Source of the DNA: an uncultured Blautia sp.
GTDB lineage: Bacteria; Bacillota; Clostridia; Lachnospirales; Lachnospiraceae
NCBI GenBank assembly: GCA_934394595.1
Contig: CAKRRX010000061.1
Coordinates: 1-13,802, forward strand
Reading direction: 5' to 3'
Length of the DNA stretch: 13,802 nucleotides
Position numbers and translations under genes: made by a program. The notes below the pieces were generated by a model that made no database searches, was not told the DNA's origin, and saw nothing but the letters and a program-made list of their open reading frames with translations. Below are positions 6,986-13,473 of this stretch, one piece after another; the first letter of the stretch is position 1, and each line of letters begins with the position of its first letter.

Positions 6986-8188
6986 ATGTTATGTCAGTTT
7001 TCGTTCCAAAACTTTAAATCCTACAAAGGCGAAACGACCTTGGATTTTCAGGCTGCCACACTTCCTGAATTTAGAGAAACATTGATTACCGAAGAAAAGG
7101 CAACTGATCTGTTGCCTGTAAGTGTTATATATGGGCCAAACGGAGGGGGAAAGACCAACCTTCTCCAGGCTCTTTCATGCGTAATTTCCACTATCGTAAA
7201 ACCTGTACATGAGCTTGAAAAAAACCGCCAGAAATTCATCCTTCAGCAGAAGGTTGATGCAGTACCATTCCTGTTTGACCAGACCTCATCCCACGCCCCC
7301 ACAGAATTCCGCATGTTCTTTAGAATTGCCCAAAATGAATACTGCTACTATATCGCCATTAAAAACGACGAGATTATTTCAGAGTCATTGTACCGTAAGT
7401 CAATCACTGGAAAGAAATCAGCGACCATATTTGAGCGTGAAGCCAATAGCATTACACTTGGCCCTTCTATAAATAAAAAAAGCATCAATACAAGTGTCAA
7501 TCCCAAAATGCCATACCTTTCTTTCCTTGCCATCAACTATAATATTTCAGTTATCAGTGAAGTTATGACCTGGTTCGAGAGCTGTATTATCCGCAGCTAT
7601 GCTAACCCCATAGTGGAACATCAGGTTATGCTGGCAAAAGACACTCCTTACAAAGAACAATTTATCCGTGCCCTGAATGACATGGATATTGATATTACAG
7701 ACTATCGCTATGATGAGGACAGCCACCAGCTCTTTATGAAGAGAAACTTAGATTCTGTAGAATACGAACTTCCATTCTCCGAAGAATCAGATGGAACGAG
7801 AAAGCTGATTGCTGCTCTTCCAGTTATCCTGCTTGCACTCCGTGAAGGTCGCATGGTAATTATTGATGAACTAGATGCAAAACTTCATCCAAAACTTCTT
7901 AAATACGTTATTTCATTGTTTAAAGATAAAGGTATCAATAAGCATGGGGCTCAGCTTCTGTTCACCTCTCATGATATGTACACATTAAAGAACACCGTGT
8001 TTCGACGTGATGAAATCTGGTTCGCTGCTGAGAATAAAGCACACGAAAGTGAAATCTATTCCCTTCACGAAATTCGCGGTGAGGATAATGACAGAATCAA
8101 AAATACGGCAGCTTACGACAAACAATACCTCGAAGGGCGCTATGGAGCAGATCCATACCTCTCCAATATGCTAGAAGGTGGATTTTAA
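6986..8188 (+). CDS. RloA-like AAA/ABC-type ATPase of a putative defence pair
   Basis: The product is 400 residues. It is an SMC/ABC-type ATPase of the AAA_21 (COG1106) group: opening FSFQNFKSYKGETTLDF, Walker A GPNGGGKTN (50-58), an ABC-signature-like ESDGTRK (267-273), Walker B VIIDELDAKLHP (291-302) and a switch histidine in FTSHD (326-330). The C-terminal motif GRYGADPYL (384-392) is typical of the RloA-like ATPases found beside RloB proteins. It overlaps the next gene by one base (TAATG), so the two products are very likely made together and form a complex. Such ATPase/TOPRIM pairs are linked to phage defence, where the ATPase is thought to sense infection and control the partner. Here the defence role is inference from family and pairing. 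Confidence 0.82.
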   Translation: MLCQFSFQNFKSYKGETTLDFQAATLPEFRETLITEEKATDLLPVSVIYGPNGGGKTNLLQALSCVISTIVKPVHELEKNRQKFILQQKVDAVPFLFDQTSSHAPTEFRMFFRIAQNEYCYYIAIKNDEIISESLYRKSITGKKSATIFEREANSITLGPSINKKSINTSVNPKMPYLSFLAINYNISVISEVMTWFESCIIRSYANPIVEHQVMLAKDTPYKEQFIRALNDMDIDITDYRYDEDSHQLFMKRNLDSVEYELPFSEESDGTRKLIAALPVILLALREGRMVIIDELDAKLHPKLLKYVISLFKDKGINKHGAQLLFTSHDMYTLKNTVFRRDEIWFAAENKAHESEIYSLHEIRGEDNDRIKNTAAYDKQYLEGRYGADPYLSNMLEGGF

Positions 8189-8859
8189 TGAGCCTAAAGC
8201 CACTCAAAAAAAGCGACTTAGATAAAAGCTGGATGAAATCCAGACGTGACAAACCAAAGAAAATCCAGCCGGAATATCACCTTATCATAACGGAAGGAAC
8301 AGACACCGAACCAGCCTATTTCGGAGCTATGAAAGAAATTATCAACAACACTTACTCCGATCATATTCAACTTTGCATCCATGGCACCGGTGATAATACC
8401 TTAAACCTTTTCCAAAAGGCCCAAAATATGGTAGCTGCCTCAGCCAATGGCTATAAGCATGTGTGGATTGTGTATGACACTGATGATTTCCCGGCAAACC
8501 ACATCAATGAAACTGCCAGGCTCGCTGTTTCGGAATCAACTGAAGAGACCACTTACCATGCCATCTGGTCAAACCAGTGCATAGAATTATGGTTCCTTCT
8601 GCATTTCAGTTTTATGCAGTCCAATCTTCACAGAGCATCCTACTGGCCAAAACTCACCGAGATACTTACCACCCTTGGTTATGGTGAATATGAAAAGAAC
8701 CGTACTGACATGTATCAGATTCTTTTACCATATATGGACGCTGCTATAGCAAATGCAAAAAAGCTTGACAAAATCAATGAAAGAAAGCTTCCCTCAGCTT
8801 CTGCCCCTGGAACAAAAGTATATGAACTTGTAGAAAAGTTAAAACCCTATCTGACATAA
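8188..8859 (+). CDS. RloB-family protein (TOPRIM-like putative effector)
   Basis: The product is 223 residues, typical for RloB. Visible motifs are ITEGTDTEPAYF (34-45), with E36 in the position of a TOPRIM glutamate; VYDTDDF (95-101), a DxD motif like the TOPRIM metal site; SNQCIELWFLLHF (128-140), the family's most conserved block; and a C-terminal APGTKVYELVEKL (206-218). The basic N-terminus (KSRRDKPKK) is also common. It starts at the ATG overlapping the upstream stop, with an AAGGTGG ribosome site 7-8 nt before it. RloB was named for restriction-linked genes in Campylobacter hsd loci. Related ATPase/RloB pairs act as abortive-infection modules (I believe lactococcal AbiL is of this kind). 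No restriction-modification genes are in this window. Nuclease activity is inferred from the TOPRIM-like residues only. Confidence 0.82.
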   Translation: MSLKPLKKSDLDKSWMKSRRDKPKKIQPEYHLIITEGTDTEPAYFGAMKEIINNTYSDHIQLCIHGTGDNTLNLFQKAQNMVAASANGYKHVWIVYDTDDFPANHINETARLAVSESTEETTYHAIWSNQCIELWFLLHFSFMQSNLHRASYWPKLTEILTTLGYGEYEKNRTDMYQILLPYMDAAIANAKKLDKINERKLPSASAPGTKVYELVEKLKPYLT

Positions 8860-8969
8860 AACAAAGCCTTTTAAAACAATATCACTTCCAACAAGTTTCC
8901 ATGTCTTACTTATATCCTCTTGCAACAATCCCGACTTAAGACCTGAATAAAATCTCAAACAAAAAAATC

Positions 8970-9006
8970 CGGCAGTAGAGAACTGTATGAACAGTTTTTA
9001 CTGCCG
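8970..9006. terminator. Hairpin terminator between the RloB-like gene and phoU
   Basis: CGGCAGTA (8970-8977) pairs with TACTGCCG (8999-9006), and an inner stem AACTGT/ACAGTT (8981-8986, 8991-8996) closes a 4-nt loop, with a small internal mismatch of gag against tt. Read leftward it is followed by seven T (8962-8968), so it is the terminator of the pst-phoU operon. Read rightward the tail is AT-rich but poorer in T and may also end the RloB transcript. Confidence 0.8.
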
Positions 9007-9071
9007 AATTTATTTTATCCATATCTCAATAAACCTATTTTAAAGAACTTCCGGTATATTGCCGCCACATT

Positions 9072-9752
9072 CTACAGTGAGTCCGGATTAAACAGATCGC
9101 TGATGCTGTCGCCGTTTCTGTGAATTCCATCTACAGCAAATTCTGCCCACTCTCCGATATTGGTGGCATGATCGCCGATCCTCTCGTAGTATTTGGAAAT
9201 CATCAGAAGATCCAGAACCTCATCACTTGAATACCCCATTCTGTTCATATCCAGTGCTTTTCTGATCTTGTCAAAAAGATTGTCCAGGATATCGTCACTG
9301 TCGATCACCTTTTTCGCCATATCACTTTTGCCTTCCACATAAGCAGTGACACTGTCATTTACCATATGCATAGCATGGTCTGCCATCTCCTGAAGGGGAA
9401 TGGCTGTCACTGGCACGTGAACGCTTCCTGTATTCATGATCTCAGCAATGTCTGTGGCCTGGTCACCGATTCGTTCCATATCTGTCACCATCTTCAGTGC
9501 TGCGGAAATCTTACGAAGATCAGTACCCACCGGCTGCTGTTTCAGAAGAAGCTGCATACAAAGAGCTTCAATATTATGCTCTTTATCATCAATTTCTTTC
9601 TCAATTTTGGCTATATCCTTTGTTGCCGCTTCCCGTACCTCCACACTAGCCAGGATCTGGCAGGTTTTCATAATTGCCTGACTGCACAGATTTCCCATTT
9701 CCAGAACCTCGTCTGAAAGTCTGGAAAGCTTTGCGCTATACACATCTCTCAT
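9072..9752 (-). CDS. phoU: Phosphate signalling/transport regulator PhoU
   Basis: The product is 226 residues, normal for PhoU. PhoU is a cytoplasmic dimer that connects PstSCAB transport activity to the phosphate sensor kinase and dampens uptake. Two symmetric three-helix halves are visible, each with the metal-binding signature: ERIGDQATDI (93-102) and ERIGDHATNI (190-199). I chose the ATG at 9750-9752 (MRDVYSAKLS) because GGGAGG (9763-9768) lies 10 nt upstream and PhoU proteins begin this way. A longer frame reaching 9845 runs inside pstB and adds 31 unlike residues. The start is one base after the pstB stop (TGATATG), so the genes are co-translated. It is the last gene of the operon and is followed by the hairpin at 8970-9006. 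Confidence 0.95.
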   Translation of the reverse strand: MRDVYSAKLSRLSDEVLEMGNLCSQAIMKTCQILASVEVREAATKDIAKIEKEIDDKEHNIEALCMQLLLKQQPVGTDLRKISAALKMVTDMERIGDQATDIAEIMNTGSVHVPVTAIPLQEMADHAMHMVNDSVTAYVEGKSDMAKKVIDSDDILDNLFDKIRKALDMNRMGYSSDEVLDLLMISKYYERIGDHATNIGEWAEFAVDGIHRNGDSISDLFNPDSL

Positions 9753-9753
9753 A

Positions 9754-10503
9754 TCAACCGAACCTCCCTGTAATATACTCTTCTGTTTTCTTGTTCTGTG
9801 GTCTTGAAAACAGTTCTGTGGTATCGTTATATTCGATGATCTCACCCAGCAAAAAGAAGGCGGTTTTATCGGAAATACGGGCTGCCTGCTGCATATTGTG
9901 GGTTACGATCACAATAGTATAACGGTCTTTTAATTCCAGAGCCAGGTCCTCAATATGTGAGGTGGAAATAGGATCAAGTGCGGAAGTAGGCTCATCCATA
10001 AGAAGTACCTCCGGCTCTACTGCAAGAGCCCTTGCAATGCAAAGTCTCTGCTGCTGTCCACCGGACATTCCAAGGGCACTTTTTTTCAGGCGATCCTTTA
10101 CTTCCTCCCAGATTGAAGCATTTCGAAGGGCTTTTTCCACAATGTCATCCAGTCTCTCTTTGGAGTGGATTCCATGGGTACGGGGGCCATATGCAATGTT
10201 GTCATAAATACTCATAGGGAACGGATTCGGTTTCTGGAAAACCATTCCCACACGTTTTCTTAACAGGTTTACGTCAATATCTCCGTAAATATTCTCGCCA
10301 TCAAGGCGGATATCACCTGTGATCTTACATCCCTCAACCAGGTCATTCATGCGGTTTAAGGATTTCAGCAAAGTGGACTTTCCACAGCCGCTGGGACCGA
10401 TGAATGCGGTGATTTTCTTTTCCGGAATATCCAGATTTATATTCTTCAGAGCATGAAACTGACTATAATACAGATCCATGTTTTTTACATCTATTTTACC
10501 CAT
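9754..10503 (-). CDS. pstB: Phosphate ABC transporter ATP-binding protein PstB
   Basis: The product is 249 residues, standard for PstB, the cytoplasmic ATPase that drives phosphate import through PstCA. It has Walker [10 protein letters not shown] (36-44), a Q-loop in [11 protein letters not shown] (88-98; the KPNPFPMS string is PstB-specific), signature [15 protein letters not shown] (146-160), Walker [13 protein letters not shown] (167-178) and the H-loop in VTHNMQQ (200-206). The ribosome site AAAAGGAG ends only 3 nt before the ATG at 10501-10503, which is tight. Upstream is a 96-bp gap to pstA with a hairpin; downstream phoU follows immediately. Confidence 0.97.
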   Translation of the reverse strand: MGKIDVKNMDLYYSQFHALKNINLDIPEKKITAFIGPSGCGKSTLLKSLNRMNDLVEGCKITGDIRLDGENIYGDIDVNLLRKRVGMVFQKPNPFPMSIYDNIAYGPRTHGIHSKERLDDIVEKALRNASIWEEVKDRLKKSALGMSGGQQQRLCIARALAVEPEVLLMDEPTSALDPISTSHIEDLALELKDRYTIVIVTHNMQQAARISDKTAFFLLGEIIEYNDTTELFSRPQNKKTEEYITGRFG

Positions 10504-10515
10504 ATTCTCCTTTTG

Positions 10516-10560
10516 AAAAAGCCGTAGCCGCTGTATTCCTTTTTTTGCCGCCGGCTTTTT
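10516..10560 (-). other. Intercistronic hairpin between pstA and pstB
   Basis: Within the only sizeable gap of the operon, CGGCTTTTT (10552-10560) and AAAAAGCCG (10516-10524) form a perfect 9-bp inverted repeat around a 27-nt loop. Read in the operon's direction it ends in CGGCTTTTT, just 5 nt or so before the pstB ribosome site. It could be a leaky attenuator, an mRNA end-protecting structure or a translational control element. Stem stability is modest because five of the nine pairs are A-U. Confidence 0.4.
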
Positions 10561-10599
10561 TTTGCCTTTCTTCTATATGATTTCCCAATTACAGCAGAT

Positions 10600-11457
10600 T
10601 TATTTTTCTCCGCCGACTTTGCTTAATCTCTTTGCGCACACTCCGGATATCCAGTTGAGAACCAGAACAAATACCAGAAGGATAACAGCCGTAGCATAGG
10701 CCTGATCCATGTAGAGTCCCTCACTGGAAAGTACATACATATGTACTGCAAGGGTACGGCCTGAACCCATCAGGCTGCCCGGTACCTTTGGAACTGATCC
10801 GGCAGTGTAAATAAGAGCTGCTGTTTCACCTACAATACGTCCCGTTGCAAGCACTACACCGGATAAAATTCCAGGAATGGCACTTGGAAGTACCACCTTG
10901 AATACTGTACGAAGCTTTCCTGCCCCAAGGCCAAAAGAGGCTTCCCGGTATGCATCCGGGACACCAAGAAGTGCTTCCTCTGTAGTACGGATGATCAGTG
11001 GCAAGATCATGATAACCAAAGTCATGGCACCTGACAGAAGAGAATATCCCCAATGGATCGCAGTACTGAAAAACAGAAGTCCAAAGAGACCAAATATAAT
11101 AGATGGAATTCCCTGAAGGGTTTCTGTTGTAATACGGATGATCTTTACCAGCTTGCTTCCTTTTTTTGCATACTCAACAAGGTAAATCGCTGCGAAAATA
11201 CCAAAGGGTACCGCAATTACCAATGTAAGCAGGGTTATGATCAAGGTATTGATAAGTGCAGGCATAAGAGAAGCATTGTCTGAATTATATTCAAGTGCAA
11301 ACAGCTCCGGACTTAAATTCCGCACACCTTTTATCAGGATAAAGCCTACAAGAAACGCCATAACTGCCACGGTAAGAATTGCGGAAAACCATACCAACAG
11401 TCTCAGGATGGCAGAACCTGGATGATCTTTCCAATAGGATATTTTACTTTTACTCAT
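10600..11457 (-). CDS. pstA: Phosphate ABC transporter permease PstA
   Basis: The product is 285 residues, usual for PstA, one half of the membrane channel for phosphate. About six hydrophobic helices can be seen (about 17-43, 64-93, 114-133, 141-156, 197-218, 254-273). The cytoplasmic EAA loop that contacts PstB is clear: AYREASFGLGAGKLRTVFKV (169-188), followed by VLPSAIPGI (189-197). GIPSIIFGLFGL and GETAALIYTAG are PstA-type motifs. The ATG at 11455-11457 lies inside the end of pstC (8-nt overlap) with AGGAG (11466-11470) 8 nt upstream, so translation is coupled to pstC. Confidence 0.96.
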   Translation of the reverse strand: MSKSKISYWKDHPGSAILRLLVWFSAILTVAVMAFLVGFILIKGVRNLSPELFALEYNSDNASLMPALINTLIITLLTLVIAVPFGIFAAIYLVEYAKKGSKLVKIIRITTETLQGIPSIIFGLFGLLFFSTAIHWGYSLLSGAMTLVIMILPLIIRTTEEALLGVPDAYREASFGLGAGKLRTVFKVVLPSAIPGILSGVVLATGRIVGETAALIYTAGSVPKVPGSLMGSGRTLAVHMYVLSSEGLYMDQAYATAVILLVFVLVLNWISGVCAKRLSKVGGEK

Positions 11458-12304
11458 CTTCTGCTCTCCTCTTCAGGGCTGATACACAAAGGTTGATGAT
11501 CAGGATAAATACGAATAATACCACACCTGTAGCAATCAGTGCTTCTCTGTGAAGATCTGTTGCATAGCCCATTTCAATAACAATATTTGCAGTCATGGTA
11601 CGGAGTCCTTTGAAAAGTCCCTGAGGCATCCAGGTCTGGTTGCCGGCTACCATGATCACGGCCATGGTTTCTCCGATTGCACGTCCGATTCCAAGAACCA
11701 CTCCAGCTAATACTCCTGATTTTGCAGCCGGAAAAACAGTGCCAAACACACTTCTTTCATGAGTTGCACCAAGTGCAAGTGCGCCTTCATAATAGCTAGT
11801 TGGAACGCTTTTCAAAGCCGGCTCTGCAACTCCTGTTACAGTTGGAAGGATCATAATTCCAAGAAGGACAGAAGCGGTAAGCATGGTGCTTCCGTCATGT
11901 CCTGTCAGCTGGCGGAGCAGCGGAACAAACACAGTCAGTCCGAAGAATCCATAGACAACAGAAGGGATTCCGGCCAGAAGATTTACCATTGCTTTTAATG
12001 GTCCATACAATCTTTTCGGACAATAGAAAGCCAGGAAAATTGCCAGAAGAAGAGCTGTGGGTACTCCCACTACAATTGCTCCGGCTGTTACATAGATACT
12101 TCCAAGGATAAATGGAAAAATTCCGTAAAGTCCATTGGATGGTTTCCATTTCATTCCAAACAGGAAGTCCGGCAGGCCAATCTTCGCCATTGCCGGGATT
12201 CCGTTTGCGAAAAGGAAAATACAGATTAATGCAACGGCCAGCACCGAAGTGCAGGCCGCTACAAGGAACACGATTTTCATTACTTTTTCATTCATTGATT
12301 TCAT
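11450..12304 (-). CDS. pstC: Phosphate ABC transporter permease PstC
   Basis: The product is 284 residues, normal for PstC, the partner of PstA in the phosphate channel. Hydrophobic helices lie at about 10-32, 61-93, 108-131, 142-160, 196-220 and 254-275. The EAA loop YYEGALALGATHERSVFGTV (171-190) with VFPAAKSGVLAG (190-201) faces PstB. GIPSVVYGFFGL (112-123) and GRAIGETMAV (207-216) are typical PstC strings. The ATG at 12302-12304 has an AAAGGA ribosome site about 9-10 nt upstream; a second ATG three codons later is possible. It follows pstS after a 36-bp gap with no terminator visible. Confidence 0.96.
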   Translation of the reverse strand: MKSMNEKVMKIVFLVAACTSVLAVALICIFLFANGIPAMAKIGLPDFLFGMKWKPSNGLYGIFPFILGSIYVTAGAIVVGVPTALLLAIFLAFYCPKRLYGPLKAMVNLLAGIPSVVYGFFGLTVFVPLLRQLTGHDGSTMLTASVLLGIMILPTVTGVAEPALKSVPTSYYEGALALGATHERSVFGTVFPAAKSGVLAGVVLGIGRAIGETMAVIMVAGNQTWMPQGLFKGLRTMTANIVIEMGYATDLHREALIATGVVLFVFILIINLCVSALKRRAEDE

Positions 12305-12340
12305 AAAGTCAGTTCCTTTTACCTTACTGTTTCGTTTTTC

Positions 12341-13201
12341 TTATTTTGCAAGGTCTTCCCATGTTGTGATATTGCCTGTGTAGATATCCTTAACCTGGTC
12401 ACTTGTAAGCTCTTCTACGCCACTGTCATTGTTTACGATAACTGCAATACCATCTTTTGCAATTACAGTTGCGGTAAGACCAGCCTCAGTCTCGCTGTCT
12501 TTTAAGTCACGGGATGCCATACCGATATCGCAAAGACCATCAATTGCAGATGTCATACCTGTTGTGGAATCGCTCTGCTGAACCTCAATGTCTACCTTGT
12601 CATTTACTGCTTTGTAACCTTCTGCAAGCTTCTCCATAACAGGTGTTACAGAAGAGGAACCAGCTACTACAACTTTTCCTTCTACATCAGCTGCTTCGTA
12701 TGCAGGTTTGTCGCCTACTGAGATGTATCCATTGTCTTCAATGATCTGCTGTCCGTCTGCACTCATAATGTAGGTAATGAAATCCTGTGCTGCCTCGCTT
12801 ACATCATCTTTTGTTGCAATGTTAAATGGACGAACTACTTTGTAGTCTCCGGACTCAATATTCTCTGCGGTAGCTTCTGCTCCGTCGATCTTTACTGCTG
12901 TTACGCTGTCATCCAGGGATCCAAGGGATACATATCCGATTGCGTTCTCATCCTGGGCTACTGTGCTTAACATAACGGATGTGCTGTTTGTGATCTTTGC
13001 TGCTTCTGTTGTATTGTCTACTTTATTTCCATCTGCGTCTTTTTCTTCAATTCCAAACAGTTCAATGAATGCACCTCTTGTACCGGATCCGTCTTCTCTG
13101 GAGCAGATTGTAATATCTCCGGAAGCTGCTGCCATTGCTGTTGTTCCCATTGTTGCTACTCCTAATAATGCCGCCATTGCTACTGCTAAACCTTTTTTCA
13201 T
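12341..13201 (-). CDS. pstS: Phosphate ABC transporter substrate-binding protein PstS, apparently circularly permuted
   Basis: The product is 286 residues and captures phosphate outside the membrane for PstCAB. Residues 1-25 are a signal peptide (MKKG, a hydrophobic core, then TTAMAA) with an Ala-x-Ala type cleavage site and no lipobox cysteine. The phosphate-pocket motifs are all present but in unusual order. SREDGSGTRGAF (34-45), normally in the second half of PstS, comes first and is followed by AIGYVSLGSL (87-96) and FITYIMSADGQQII (141-154). Then come VVVAGSSSVTP (177-187), QQSDSTTGM (208-216), MASRDLKDSE (228-237), AKDGIAVIV (248-256) and a terminal TGNITTWEDLA (275-285), which normally form the first half. 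The identity is secure from the motifs and from pstC next door. A ribosome site AAAAGGAG lies 11 nt before the ATG. Two Pho-box-like repeats lie upstream. Confidence 0.94.
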   Translation of the reverse strand: MKKGLAVAMAALLGVATMGTTAMAAASGDITICSREDGSGTRGAFIELFGIEEKDADGNKVDNTTEAAKITNSTSVMLSTVAQDENAIGYVSLGSLDDSVTAVKIDGAEATAENIESGDYKVVRPFNIATKDDVSEAAQDFITYIMSADGQQIIEDNGYISVGDKPAYEAADVEGKVVVAGSSSVTPVMEKLAEGYKAVNDKVDIEVQQSDSTTGMTSAIDGLCDIGMASRDLKDSETEAGLTATVIAKDGIAVIVNNDSGVEELTSDQVKDIYTGNITTWEDLAK

Positions 13202-13280
13202 AGTTTTAAATTCTCCTTTTCTTCGCGGTCTTAATGTTTTTTATCTCTCTCGCGATTACAGGTGTATCTTACTGTCTGGA

Positions 13281-13320
13281 TGTAAAATGCACTAGCTTTT
13301 TAATGTAAAATCACAGTAAA
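13281..13320 (-). promoter_or_regulatory. Candidate PhoP-box repeats upstream of pstS
   Basis: On the minus strand TTTACT (13315-13320) and TTTACA (13304-13309) are spaced exactly 11 bp apart, one helical turn, and a further TTTACA lies at 13281-13286. This resembles the Gram-positive PhoP consensus of TT(A/T/C)ACA-type repeats with 5-bp gaps, placed 80-120 bp before pstS. A clear -10/-35 pair for pstS was not found (TAAGAT at 13266-13271 is a weak -10 candidate). Regulation by phosphate starvation is inference. Confidence 0.4.
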
Positions 13321-13386
13321 ATATTTCAGGTCTGAAAACACTTTTCTTTACAAATTTACTTTTCGCAGCCATCCCAAAGGACTTAC

Positions 13387-13415
13387 TTGATTCAGTTATA
13401 ATAATCCTTTATAAT
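13387..13415 (+). promoter_or_regulatory. Promoter of the alarmone synthetase gene
   Basis: A -35 TTGATT (13387-13392) and consensus -10 TATAAT (13410-13415) are separated by 17 bp. Transcription would begin near 13422, giving a leader of about 50 nt. Confidence 0.7.
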
Positions 13416-13432
13416 GAAGTTATATAAATGAT

Positions 13433-13453
13433 GTCGGAGGCAAAAGCCCCGAC
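13433..13453 (+). other. Leader hairpin before the alarmone synthetase gene
   Basis: GTCGG pairs with CCGAC and GGC with GCC around an AAAA loop, with one bulged A at 13438. The stem fills most of the short leader and ends 8 nt before the ribosome site. No T-run follows, so it is not a terminator. Confidence 0.4.
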
Positions 13454-13473
13454 TAATTAAGAAAGGATCCGTT

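Noticed and set aside
6986..8859. PARIS (AriA/AriB) system
   Set aside because: The general plan is similar (ATPase plus TOPRIM-like partner), but the second protein carries RloB-type motifs such as SNQCIELWFLLHF rather than the DUF4435 type of AriB. RloAB/AbiL-like is the better reading.
9366..9716. Plus-strand open frames opposite phoU
   Set aside because: They are shadows of the PhoU coding sequence with no independent support.
9753..9845. Longer phoU start inside pstB
   Set aside because: The added 31 residues do not resemble PhoU, and the ATG at 9752 has a GGGAGG site and directly follows the pstB stop.
12341..13201. PstS as a truncated or frameshifted pseudogene because the usual N-terminal motif is not at the start
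   Set aside because: The frame is intact from signal peptide to stop and all phosphate-pocket motifs occur once, so order is changed rather than content lost.
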